Shown here piece after piece: positions 8,101 through 15,700 of a DNA stretch of 47,712 nucleotides. Each line of letters begins with the position of its first letter. Positions within the stretch are counted from its first letter, which is position 1. The notes beneath the pieces are model-generated. The model ran no database searches. It was given only the letters and a program-made list of their open reading frames with translations, and had not been told where the DNA came from. A program made the translations under genes and the position numbers. The DNA is taken from positions 1-47,712 of the IMG/VR virus record IMGVR_UViG_3300042866_002779, one strand, 5' to 3'. The DNA comes from a virus.

Positions 8101-10978
8101 ATCAAAGATTATTGGCAATGCGTGGACAATGGAGGAAATCAGAAAACGCGCAGGTCAAAAATCATCCTATGGTCAACTGGGTTCAATGCTCAAGCTTTTG
8201 CAGGTTCGAGACGCAGAAGGAAATCAACTTTCCCCACTTGACTGGCTAAACAGATTGCTAGGTCGAAGGGACCCACAAACTGGCGAGGTCTTAACTAGAG
8301 CAAGAATACGAGAAATAGAAGAACCACTCGATGTTGACCCATTCAAGAATATAGATGGAAGTTCTTCGACGGTTTCTGGTGAGGAACTAATTGCTCTCGG
8401 AAAACAAAAAGCAGGTAAAGGCGGCGGTGGAGCTAAGGGTGCGTACAAGATGAATCGTGATAAGCGATTTAACATCATCCCGAACCCAACCGGCCAGACA
8501 CCAAGCAGAGAAGTTTTCTGGAAACTGGATACCGAAAGTCTTGGTGCAGATGGGAAATGGGAGAATGGAGTAATTATTTCCGGTGAAGGAATAATTGATG
8601 TCTACCAGTTCAGGGACGCAGCAGGAAAAATTCAGTACACAGGTGACAAGAACGGCGAAAAGCCTATGATGCGACGCCGGATTGAGAAAATGATTAAAGA
8701 CCTCAATCTGGAAGGAAAAGTCACAATAGAAAAGCAGTACGTACCACGTAAGGCTGGCTCATCGAATGCACCAGCATATGACGCTGTAAGAATAAAGGGA
8801 GATAATCCAGAAGAGACTGGATTGCTCCTCAGCCTTGTTGGAAGAATGATAACTGACTCAGCAAACGAGCCAGAAGTTGATGCATCGTTCTTAACAACAC
8901 ACGCAGCCAAAGGTTTGGAATTCGACAACGTGGTTGCCGGAGACGATTTCTTCCAGCCAAAGTTTGAAGACGATGGTTCGATACTTCCAGGGAATGACAT
9001 AAGTCGTGAAATGGAAAACCTTATTTACGTCATGATGACTCGCGCAAAAAAGCGCATTCAGTTGTCTGAGGCAACGTCATGGATTATCGACCCAAAGAAA
9101 AATCCAAAGGGTTTTGAATATATTGAAAAGTTCCTAACCGAGGAGCAGCAGGCTCCTTCTGGATTTTGGAACCCATTTGGAGATGGTGAGCAAGTATTCC
9201 CTGATGGCGCAAGAGAGATACTTTCAAGCGGTCGCGTAAATAGCGTACCTGAAACAGCAGTTCCAGGAACTGGGACCAACAGGTCGGCAAGACGAGCAAG
9301 ACTTCGTGGCGGAGATGTTGAGCGACAGGCCACTACAGAAACATCAGCACCAGAAACGCCAGTAGTCCAAGCGCCAGAACGGACAGCAGCAGTTGGTGGG
9401 CCACGTTCAGTAAACAGTTCAAATCGCGCTGACAGAAAAGCACGAAGAATGAGTAGCGGGTCCACTTATGCGGACAATATCAATGCTACAAATCTTGCTG
9501 CAATTAGAGGCTCAAAGACTGGAGAGTCATTCGCGTTTGCCAGAAGATTCTGGGATGGTTTTAGAAAACGCGGAATAACGCTAGATACGTCAAGTAAGTC
9601 CGGAACAGTAAAAGAGCGCAGACGACAGATAAATGAGGGCCTGGATAAGGCTGCCGCCGCAATGAAGCGTCGACCACAAGTAACTATCGGTCGCGTATCT
9701 GGGAATGAAAATCTTTCGAATCCAGATGCAGATACATGGATGCTTCCAGTAAAGAGCCTGAAGGAATCAATCAGAATTCCAACAGAGTTTGATGTTGTCA
9801 GAAATCCAGACAACACAATTGCTGATGTAAAGTGGACCAAGTCGGAACCAATTTCCAACACCGACCTTTCAAGATTGCTAAATTTATCGCCAGAGGATGC
9901 AAAGAGGATTTCTGATGATGATTCTGGAATATCCCACAATGCCGTCAGATTCCTCGTTGCAGAACTCGGCAATAGACCTGAATTTGGTGGATGGAGATTG
10001 TTCTCGCCAGTAACTTCAGACGAGCCGGGCGTGGAGAAGATGTCGTCAGCTCAACGTTTTGCCGAAAATCTCGGTAGAGCCAATATGCGCGACAGATTCA
10101 TCATTGAAACATTTGGGAAAGACGCATATCCGTTCTGGGCCGACAGGGAAGAAAATCAAATCATTTCTTCAGATGAATACTCCACTCTTGGAGAAGTCGA
10201 CCCAGTGGCAAAATTTAGGGCAACTGGAAGATTTACGCCAAACCCAGAAGACGCTGATGGCGAAGCTTCTGCCGAGGCTGACCTTATTTACGAGGGAATG
10301 CCAGACTTTGTTCCAGAAGCACCAGCACCGACGGTCAATGAAACAAACCCAGCTGGCGCAAAGACATCAAGAAGAGATTTCAAGTTGGATAATCTCATCG
10401 AAAATCTTGGTCTTGACAGAGACGAATGGATGGCTCAGCTAAGAGAAAGAATGAAGCGGTCATTCGGGATGGATGATGTCGGTTTGACCAATCCGAAAGA
10501 CAGGAAGTCATGGGAAAGTGACGGAGTGCCAGTTGCAGCAATCCAGGAGATGATTCGGACAGGGATGATTGAGAATGCGGAAAGCGTTTGGCCAGAAAAT
10601 GGTCAAAAGCTTGACGGTGAACTTCGCGCAAGCAAGGCAAATGTTGCCGAGGCGATGGTTGAGTTCATATCAAACACCCAGAAGGGTTCTGGTGGAAACA
10701 CCAAGAGAAATAAGGAATACATCCTTGGTACGAGCAATCTTTCCGTTCTTCTAAACAATGCAGCAAAAACACGCGGCAAGACTTTCAGCAAGATTAAGGG
10801 TGATGAGCCAAGATACTCATCCAACGAGCTTCAAGATGTGGTCAATCGTTTCAATGAAATATTTGGCACAAGCCACACAATTGAGGACATTTTCAGTAAA
10901 GAGCAATTAGAAAACGCACGTAAGAGACTTCAAGAAGAAGGTCGAACCATGTTCGGCAAATCAGGAACAAAAGAATAG
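2114..10978 (+). CDS. Polyprotein 1: prohead protease, ArdC-like antirestriction and UvrD-like helicase
   Basis: This 2954-residue protein starts with an HK97-type prohead protease (about residues 25-180; candidate catalytic His69, Ser133 and Glu156/159). It continues with a four-Cys motif (C369, C372, C381, C394), an Arg-rich Ca-loop-like module (542-611) shared with polyprotein 3, an HTH-like stretch (about 895-925), an ArdC-like domain (about 990-1310, HEIIH at 1188-1192), a full SF1 helicase (about 1386-2369) and an unrecognised C-terminal part. Short motifs (F/L/M)-S-S-G lie at residues 624, 822, 940, 976, 1358, 1382, 2370 and 2446, between domains. I infer that these are cleavage sites for the protease. 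A normal phage head protease is about 200 residues, so this is an extreme fusion. The frame is intact, with no sign of frameshift. Domain calls are firm; processing and packaging are inferred. Confidence 0.85.
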   Translation: MTTDHFEYKSTSLGSASQKAGSVNLDEMQGIVECFVAGIGNKDSVGDICASGAFTKSLQRRKPRVVWGHNWNDPIGKVLEIYEVPPSDPRLPLKMKIAGIGGLFAKVQFNLQSEKGREAFTMVAFFGEEQEWSIGYKTLRAQYDQKSQANVIYELELYEVSPVLHGANQLTGTISVKTDDPYGEDSSVMMMDDEKPNKLEIEKQLSGMLGAKISLMEMDDENLTFARRVADGSVKRFKCGWSRTGGRMMFGPPEEIVMQRPSAPQTAPMMVPPNEPRRMVRPQQMPSMPIAVKPGMEGVVVVPLPAVQYEEGNNKPIDKNNLDKEEADLRDALLKIVKRHGKFNEDKDGVWAGYKPASENPIASIGVKCANCVFFQNDGSCKIVDMDIEPEGKCRFAVIPKGVVNVDGIAKKEYEIEEDANFDEAIEDLEVKYPGEFVMAMLRGAVGKRKKKRSKFKSLSEFGKDDNSFDEQYCIPLHPNDAFRVKQEIDPILDYYMVDAEVDIDGIVLKSGVSLDFIEAVDNALENIKKKFLDSSEFESKAIGRRLGSYVGSRLIDRPSIGGRRDRRNRRGDIDMPTGGTPGNRRPTGSDFDPDNDGWVDEGTTRPRFVGVQDAKPATPSKPFSSGAEKRSRFNTSRHGLGKETESKFGVAPDEQARREAFDKTAQEWVDKGFGWEEVPRYQTDNTRSAEFLRGRELGYNQARRAWQGDDKKRPAKFNEKAKSGQAYQEWYYDFVRTLGTYLDATNKYFAGKDKKDKNKNYVGEDGESQFLKGLDSALRSEVYERRPSTGTWDPNDKETLARWMNSYGFDGASPNKPDRKLSSGRLPALDDDFDPDNPYGDDNLPFDESGTDTYDRIIRDFLGEEMPRPKRGKIAPPEKNPEDYTDQDIYEERMNGVSIEDMAKKLGVTRTEVRQAEQRYMSEIRRGSASRAAESAPRLSSGFENFLKKPENKRTRREKQDYLGPLWEYRDGQTLSSGKDENQEADAARIKDMYQQMGEAIIAALDEILKDPSKAGQWQVPWRSPELYGRNPTRRNRIYQGMNQLILSQVASKRKYKTNRWAGRSQWRELNKKAKPKPGEIGVNILVPFDIKNDDGIRTGEKGFKIETVFNADQMDGLPAWVYEVKETEKLDAAQRLEDIENVIKEIGPRYREQGVSAFYDPNDDTINVPPFENFIEPIAFYGTVLHEIIHWTAHPSRLKRDLSGRMKGTPEQRKKYAFEELIAEIGASFAMGFLGVEPQIREDHIQYLAFWRKALQDDPSSIRRAIEGGQQAVDYIMNKSATLRKRAGVPDSERKGKEDYTIEAPIVGRITIPIPKKKPVVGTPTPENKVRQRVRVRGQGPSAVKTILEDYENNRLSSGITGFVIKDEEGNTYNQINKRLSSGRGPIVGAKDPKRKIERTEGSFMEMFGMKFEPTDEQKDVMDTVAHFTKTGEGGLVAVRAGAGAGKTTTLEQSVIRMAKESPESQFYYITFNKKNASEAARRMPDNTGSSSINQLAYWSLLLEDRPGISPEFKEKLKKIGIGAGNEYYSSANPKSTRQTSAEGYGGKTVDTTGLKKAGFRTLGYVSFETTSGGRDVARHYDFGTKYPDGLTHEGVELTADDYGLVLINALTRYSQSDDDVLSEKHFKLRPHEIERNKQLAESGDPIDPAETAFDQIPQEWVDLALKMWSDTLDPKSNVLPNYDQQVKIWAMQKPNLRTDAGMVGHGTRKVKDARAQDKKLDPGSIVQVDGVDYVYTGGGARAGLRRRYATEDKPISTFFFDEAQDVNPVLQKVIEDNIANNNLAIVMVGDPRQSIYGFRGSSDSFARLNPDFNLTLTDSFRYGKTVAFLGNLMLGRGNMTDRQGGIDEVSADYKLFGRLQDVVSHDFNLGTLTGNDLRKKLDSIQKKYGISGPDGQSLADMPEKERNELLDKARGYIVPESEGILYRQIPTSADGTWAYISYSNKNTLTAALEFIGAHPDKIVGLPAEKYRDMVEFLRHYQFVLRPVGTRPRESKIIGNAWTMEEIRKRAGQKSSYGQLGSMLKLLQVRDAEGNQLSPLDWLNRLLGRRDPQTGEVLTRARIREIEEPLDVDPFKNIDGSSSTVSGEELIALGKQKAGKGGGGAKGAYKMNRDKRFNIIPNPTGQTPSREVFWKLDTESLGADGKWENGVIISGEGIIDVYQFRDAAGKIQYTGDKNGEKPMMRRRIEKMIKDLNLEGKVTIEKQYVPRKAGSSNAPAYDAVRIKGDNPEETGLLLSLVGRMITDSANEPEVDASFLTTHAAKGLEFDNVVAGDDFFQPKFEDDGSILPGNDISREMENLIYVMMTRAKKRIQLSEATSWIIDPKKNPKGFEYIEKFLTEEQQAPSGFWNPFGDGEQVFPDGAREILSSGRVNSVPETAVPGTGTNRSARRARLRGGDVERQATTETSAPETPVVQAPERTAAVGGPRSVNSSNRADRKARRMSSGSTYADNINATNLAAIRGSKTGESFAFARRFWDGFRKRGITLDTSSKSGTVKERRRQINEGLDKAAAAMKRRPQVTIGRVSGNENLSNPDADTWMLPVKSLKESIRIPTEFDVVRNPDNTIADVKWTKSEPISNTDLSRLLNLSPEDAKRISDDDSGISHNAVRFLVAELGNRPEFGGWRLFSPVTSDEPGVEKMSSAQRFAENLGRANMRDRFIIETFGKDAYPFWADREENQIISSDEYSTLGEVDPVAKFRATGRFTPNPEDADGEASAEADLIYEGMPDFVPEAPAPTVNETNPAGAKTSRRDFKLDNLIENLGLDRDEWMAQLRERMKRSFGMDDVGLTNPKDRKSWESDGVPVAAIQEMIRTGMIENAESVWPENGQKLDGELRASKANVAEAMVEFISNTQKGSGGNTKRNKEYILGTSNLSVLLNNAAKTRGKTFSKIKGDEPRYSSNELQDVVNRFNEIFGTSHTIEDIFSKEQLENARKRLQEEGRTMFGKSGTKE
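2186..2653 (+). other. Domain: HK97 prohead protease (polyprotein 1)
   Basis: Residues about 25-180 match the U35-type prohead protease layout: an N-terminal strand with GIGNKDSVGD, a GAFTKSL helix, RVVWGHN with candidate His69, EWSIGYK with candidate Ser133, and LYEVSPVLHGAN near the end. In HK97-type phages this enzyme removes the capsid delta domain and then itself. Here it would have many further sites in cis and in trans. Confidence 0.88.
3737..3946 (+). other. Shared module: IGRRL...DGWVDEG (copy 1)
   Basis: Residues 542-611 begin with IGRRLGSYVGSRLIDRP, pass through an Arg-rich stretch and a GDIDMPTGG segment, and end with a Ca-binding-like loop DFDPDNDGWVDEG and TTRPRF. A near copy starts polyprotein 3 (41595-41798). 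In both proteins an SSG motif follows within about 15 residues. Function is unknown; a capsid-targeting tag is one possibility. Confidence 0.7.
5051..6184 (+). other. Segment: ArdC-like antirestriction domain (polyprotein 1)
   Basis: The segment between TLSSG (residue 976) and RLSSG (1358) is about 380 residues and holds a complete ArdC-like protein. The N-terminal half has the WQVPWRSPE, NPTRRNRIYQGMN and TNRWAGRSQW pattern of the ssDNA-binding part. The C-terminal half has a zinc metallopeptidase motif HEIIHW (His1188, Glu1189, His1192) and a later EELIAEI helix that may supply the third ligand. ArdC proteins bind single-stranded DNA and counter restriction of incoming DNA. Exact bracketing by two motifs supports release as a free protein. 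Confidence 0.8.
6269..9220 (+). other. Segment: UvrD/Rep-like SF1 helicase (polyprotein 1)
   Basis: The segment between RLSSG (1382) and ILSSG (2370) is about 985 residues. It contains all main superfamily 1 motifs in order: a Q-motif-like start (EQKDVMD), Walker A AGAGAGKTTT (Lys1449), Walker B FFFDEAQD (Asp1764, Glu1765), GDPRQSIYGFRG, TTHAAKGLEFD and YVMMTRAKKR (Arg2310). It appears catalytically intact. A helicase fused behind a head protease is very unusual and suggests packaging in the virion. Confidence 0.85.
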
Positions 10979-11052
10979 GAATATTGCAGTAGTAAATAAA
11001 TTTGCAGAAATTAGTTAATGTTGCTAATTCACGCTGCTGCGACATGATACGT

Positions 11053-11058
11053 TATAAT
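11053..11058 (+). promoter_or_regulatory. Possible -10 box for the scaffold-like gene
   Basis: A consensus TATAAT stands 62 bases upstream of the start of the next gene in the 142-base gap after polyprotein 1. No good -35 box sits 17 bases upstream; TTGCTA at 11021 is too far away. An AGGAG ribosome-binding site (11112-11116) precedes the ATG at 11121. The gap otherwise shows no gene. Confidence 0.45.
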
Positions 11059-11120
11059 TTAGAGCACAATTTAATGGTTAATGTCCAGACCGGTCATTTT
11101 CCTGCACAAACAGGAGTTCT

Positions 11121-12734
11121 ATGAGCTACGACGAGAAGGTGAATGTCAGTATCGACAGCGACGGAGACGTGCTGAAGTGCGCGAAAGGACTTGCTTCTGG
11201 CGAGTGCGGATTTGTCAAGGGCGCAAAAATTTGCGCCAAATGCGGCGCGGTACCAGTTGAAATGAAGATGGTTCCAGTTTCGGGATTGGATGGGAAAAGC
11301 GTCATGTCGGAAGATATGACAGAAGACATGATGCCAGAAATGTCAGAGGACATGGTTTCTCGCAACAAGAAGAAAAAGAAGAAACCATCCATGAAAGAAA
11401 TGTACGCAGAAATGGATGACGAGGAAATGGCCGAAGACGAAGAAGAGTCAATGGCCAAAAAGCGCATGGTTCCAGAGATGCAAGAAGATGTCGAACCAGA
11501 AATGGACGACATGGACGAAGAAGATGACGAAAACCTCGACACTGACGCAGACGAGGAAGAGATGGATTCTGAATCCGAAAAAATGTACGGAATGGGTCCA
11601 AAGGGACGCCGTAAGTTCAAGGCTGAAGACATGGATATGTCAGAAGACGAAATGGACGAAGACGAAGAAGACGAAGAAGACATGGACATGGAAGAAGAAG
11701 ACATGGACATGGAAGAAGAAGCCGAAGAGGGCGCAGAAGACGAAGAAGAAATGGACGAAGACGAAGAAGAAGATACTGAGGAAAAGTCTTTTGATGCCGG
11801 TAATGAATACTGGGATGCCCTCCGTGAAACACGTATTAAGTCGATGGGCATAAAGCCATCGGACATTGGTGCGTCAGGTTACGTCTGCTCCCTAGAGCGC
11901 AAGGCTTATGCTGGCTCTGCCCCAGTATGCGATGACTGCCCAGGTGGATGCATTGCGGAAAAAGGAATGCCAGGAATCCTTCATGTTGAAGGACTTGCTG
12001 AACAGATGTTCAATGGTCGCGTTATCGACTCTGGCTATTCTGCAGATGCGGACATGTTTGTGGTTGATGTGCAAACAAAGAGTGGAGATGTCAAGGAAAT
12101 ATTCATTGACGGAACAACTGCTGAAGTTATGGGTTTCCACAAACTTGACGTAAATGAATTTGAGCAAAAATCAGAGGCGTCTGAGTACAAGTTGATTGAC
12201 TTCACTGAAGCTGCAGAAATCGCAGTAAAATCATTCGATGGACATGTCGTGGCTGTTGAGCCAGACGTATTCGAAGGATTTGATTCGTACGCAGTTGAAA
12301 TCGAAGGATTCGACGGAAAGTCATACGATGTTTTCGTTGCCCTCGATGGAGAGGTTCTCGGATACGACAGATACGAGCAAGATGAAGCTGAAGCAATTGA
12401 AGCAGAAGCAGCAGAGCTTGCCTTGAAGCGTGCTTTCAACGAAGAACGACGAATGGACCTTGCAAAAGAAGGCATGGCTCTTCCGGACGGTTCATACCCA
12501 ATTGTTACCGAAGCTGATTTGCGCAATGCAATTCAGGCATTTGGTCGCGCCAAGGATAAAGAAGCAGCGAAGAAGCACATCATGAAGCGGGCGCGGGCTC
12601 TGAAGCTCGAAAGCTTGATTCCAGCAAACTGGATTGCTGGTGCTTCAGAAAAGAATGAGGTGCCAAATGATGCAAACTTCCTCGCCTCACTGGTTGAGTT
12701 TCAGCTGCTCGAAGAGCAAATCGACAATCTCTAA
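11121..12734 (+). CDS. Acidic, zinc-ribbon-containing scaffold-like protein with DUF6582-like C-terminus
   Basis: This 537-residue protein has four visible parts. The N-terminus has four cysteines in two pairs (C20, C27 and CAKC near 40), as in a zinc ribbon. Residues about 60-225 are dominated by Asp, Glu and Met. The middle has further Cys (CDDCPGGC) and two similar strand-helix units (VVDVQTKSGDVKEIFIDG and YAVEIEGFDGKSYDVFVALDG) that resemble PepSY-like repeats. The C-terminus has LPDGSYPI, DLRNAIQAFGRAKDKEAAK and HIMKRARAL, the signature I know as DUF6582 in phage proteins. Its position between protease and capsid genes and its extreme acidity suggest a scaffolding or internal head protein, but that is inference. 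A good AGGAG precedes the start. Confidence 0.7.
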   Translation: MSYDEKVNVSIDSDGDVLKCAKGLASGECGFVKGAKICAKCGAVPVEMKMVPVSGLDGKSVMSEDMTEDMMPEMSEDMVSRNKKKKKKPSMKEMYAEMDDEEMAEDEEESMAKKRMVPEMQEDVEPEMDDMDEEDDENLDTDADEEEMDSESEKMYGMGPKGRRKFKAEDMDMSEDEMDEDEEDEEDMDMEEEDMDMEEEAEEGAEDEEEMDEDEEEDTEEKSFDAGNEYWDALRETRIKSMGIKPSDIGASGYVCSLERKAYAGSAPVCDDCPGGCIAEKGMPGILHVEGLAEQMFNGRVIDSGYSADADMFVVDVQTKSGDVKEIFIDGTTAEVMGFHKLDVNEFEQKSEASEYKLIDFTEAAEIAVKSFDGHVVAVEPDVFEGFDSYAVEIEGFDGKSYDVFVALDGEVLGYDRYEQDEAEAIEAEAAELALKRAFNEERRMDLAKEGMALPDGSYPIVTEADLRNAIQAFGRAKDKEAAKKHIMKRARALKLESLIPANWIAGASEKNEVPNDANFLASLVEFQLLEEQIDNL

Positions 12735-12751
12735 CAAAAAGGCAACCCGCA

Positions 12752-15700
12752 ATGACGGGTGATTTCACCGACAAGGAACGAGTAGTTGTATCGCGTCGCA
12801 TGCTGGCGCCTGCGCGCACTATTGGTGACGTTGATAAAAAGGCTCTTACTTTCAAGGCTTCAGTTATTGAATCAGCCAAACAGGAAAGACTTATTGCCGA
12901 TATCGCAGTAAAAGCTCTTGGCGAAAATCGCCAAACATACGAAGATACCGACAATAAGAAACGTGAATTCACTGGAGACACTAGACCTGGCGTTCAGTCC
13001 GACGAATTTGGTCACAGATGGGAAACTGCAGCGAAGTGGGAGCCAGGAAAAAGGTTTGTACTTAGTCCATCATACGAAAGCAAAAATGGCATGGACACCA
13101 TGCCAAACATTGGGTGGATTGAGCCGACAACTGGGAATTTCAAAAATCTCGACGAAATGCTTTTTGAGCTTAATCGCAAACCGCAAATAAAACTTACAAA
13201 ATTTAAAGTAAATGCAAAAACAGATGATGTAATCCAGGAATCGGCAGAAGAAATAGATGGATTCTCTATTACTGCAGGCATGTCATTCGATGAGCGACGA
13301 GCCAAACTACGTGAACTAACAGAAAAAGAAAACGGACTAGAAAAAAAACGCCTCCCTGGCAGACCTCTCTCTTCTCGTATTCCTGGTGGAAATCTCATTG
13401 CGCGAGCTGCTGCTCGATTCGGCGTAGTCCGTGACGAGCTAAACAAATTCAGATGCCCTCCGGGAACCCCTGCTGCAAACCAATTTACGGACATGTTCGG
13501 AACCAACTGTTTTGGTTTTAGCGCGTCCAGATTCTCTCGCTTTGCTGCGCGTAAGGCAAAAGAGATGCAGGAATCAGGGGAGCTTGGTGGTTTTACAAAC
13601 GGAGTAAGAACACTACTTAACTTTATAAAAAACAATGAGTGGGATTCAAATGTTCCGTGGGCTCCAGTCAGAATGGCAAGAAGCCCGTATTACGACGAGA
13701 TAACTGGAGAAAGACTAGATTCCCCAGATTGGCGTACGGTTGACGTTGAGCCAGGTCAGCGACTTTTTAGAAACGGACTGATAAATGCCCAGGATGCGGC
13801 TATCAAGTTCGATGAAAGCGTTTCGGAACTATATAGCGAATTGGGTGTTGACAGAAGCGATGCTGCACGAGCAGTAAATGCTGACGTATTCGAGGCAGTA
13901 GAAAAGCTAAATGAGCTGTTCGTCGCAACGGGCGGCAGAGATGGTTGGGACCTAAACGTATCGAATGTTTCTGGAATGGGCGATATGTCCAGAATGAGAC
14001 CAGACGAGGTTCGCAGGTACATAACAGCCCGCCTGCAGAAGGTGGCTAACTGGAAAGCGCTGACCAAGCCAGAACAAGAGCGCTTAATTGAAGCTGACAT
14101 TAAGAGATATTACGAAACAGAGCGAGCATATTTTGAAACAGCTTTGCATCTGTACAAAACAAAACCAGGAACCGCTAAATTTTTCGACCGAATTGAATAC
14201 AATTTCTTCACTAATGACGAAGCAGGAACTGCGGTTCACGGAAGCATGAGGCCAGGTGCTGGTGGAATACGTGGAGTAATGCACGTAAACCTAGAGCGCA
14301 TCATGACAAACCAGGAATCGATGCTGCCAGACATGCGTGCAGATGAACGACTTGCCGTATCTGCTGTTGGGGTTGTCAGTGACTCAGAGGCGAAGAGCGC
14401 AGTAGCAGACTTCTTGATAAATTCCGAATATGCAGCACGCCATATGGCAGGGCTCATAGACGGGCCGAGGTCATTTACTAAACATATTGCTTTTCATGAG
14501 TTTTCACACGGAATTCAAAGCCAGGCATTCATTCAAAAAATTCTTCGCAAAGCTATCGATAACGGCGGAAAAATTGAAATCCCTCAGTACAAACAAGACA
14601 AGAGAACTGGTGCGATGACGTTTGTCGGCAACCGTATTGTCACTGTTGATTTCGATGAAGAGCGTGGAGGCTTGTTGACAAATCTAACAAGCGGTGATGT
14701 TATGGATTTGATGATGGATTCCAATGATGGCTTGGACCTGAAAAATATGTCAGATGCATTAAAGCGCAGTGAAGTGGCTGCATTTCTTGCTGGCAAGTAC
14801 CCAACCGAATATACAGAAGGCAGCGAAATATGGGGTCTTGAGGTTGGTGCAGAACTACATGCACTACGCGAACAGGGACTTATTTTCGGAGATGACGTAG
14901 ACGCAGCATTGGAGTGGATGGATGACGTTGAGCGAAGCAGGCTTTCTGCCGAGCGCGCAGATATTGATGCAGAAGAACGCGCAATACTGGAAAGTACTAC
15001 ATTCAGGCCGACTTCCAGCTCTTCTGCAGACCGCCTTTCCGATGAAGAAATCGATGAAATGTCCGGAGACATTGAGAAACGAACAATAGAGGAAAGACGG
15101 GAAAAACTTAAAGAATTTAAAAAATTCTATTCGGAACTCGATGAAGAAGAGATGTTCCAACAAGCTGCACTGGTTGATGCCCAAAGAAGAGACATACGCG
15201 CACAACTTGATAATTTTACGAATGAGCTCAATGGGCTTTCTGAACTACCAGAAGATGCAACAGAGGAATCAATAACAGAGCGAATAGAGAAAGTGGCTGA
15301 CCTCAGCAAGAAAATTGAAGAAGGTCAAAAAATACTTGACTACTACGAGAAAATGTACTCTGATTCGCGTTCTGAGTGGAGGAAGAAATTCGGAGTTGGA
15401 GCAAAGGGTGAGGCATCGAGATTCGACAGGGTAGTCGAAAAAACAAGACGTGATGCAGGAATGGTGGATGACGAAGAAATAAAAGCATTTGCTAAAGCAA
15501 AAAGAATTGATGACATAACATCTTCAGCAAAAACAAAATCAGAAAATCAACTGATTCGCCGTGCCGCTGATATTGACGTCTTGGTTAAAGACAGGCTAGA
15601 AGACGACCCGGAAGTTCAAGAATTAATGGAGGAGCGCTCAATTCTCCGTTCTGAATATATTTCACGAATTGCAGAGAGTGGTGATTCGCGTGCAACAGCA

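Noticed and set aside
11021-11058. TTGCTA and TATAAT as a full promoter before the acidic protein gene.
   Set aside because: The spacing is 26 bases, too long. Only the TATAAT box was kept, with low confidence.
11126-11866. A 246-codon Ser-rich frame opposite the acidic protein.
   Set aside because: Poly-Ser is the complement of the GAA/GAC-rich stretch; it is a shadow.
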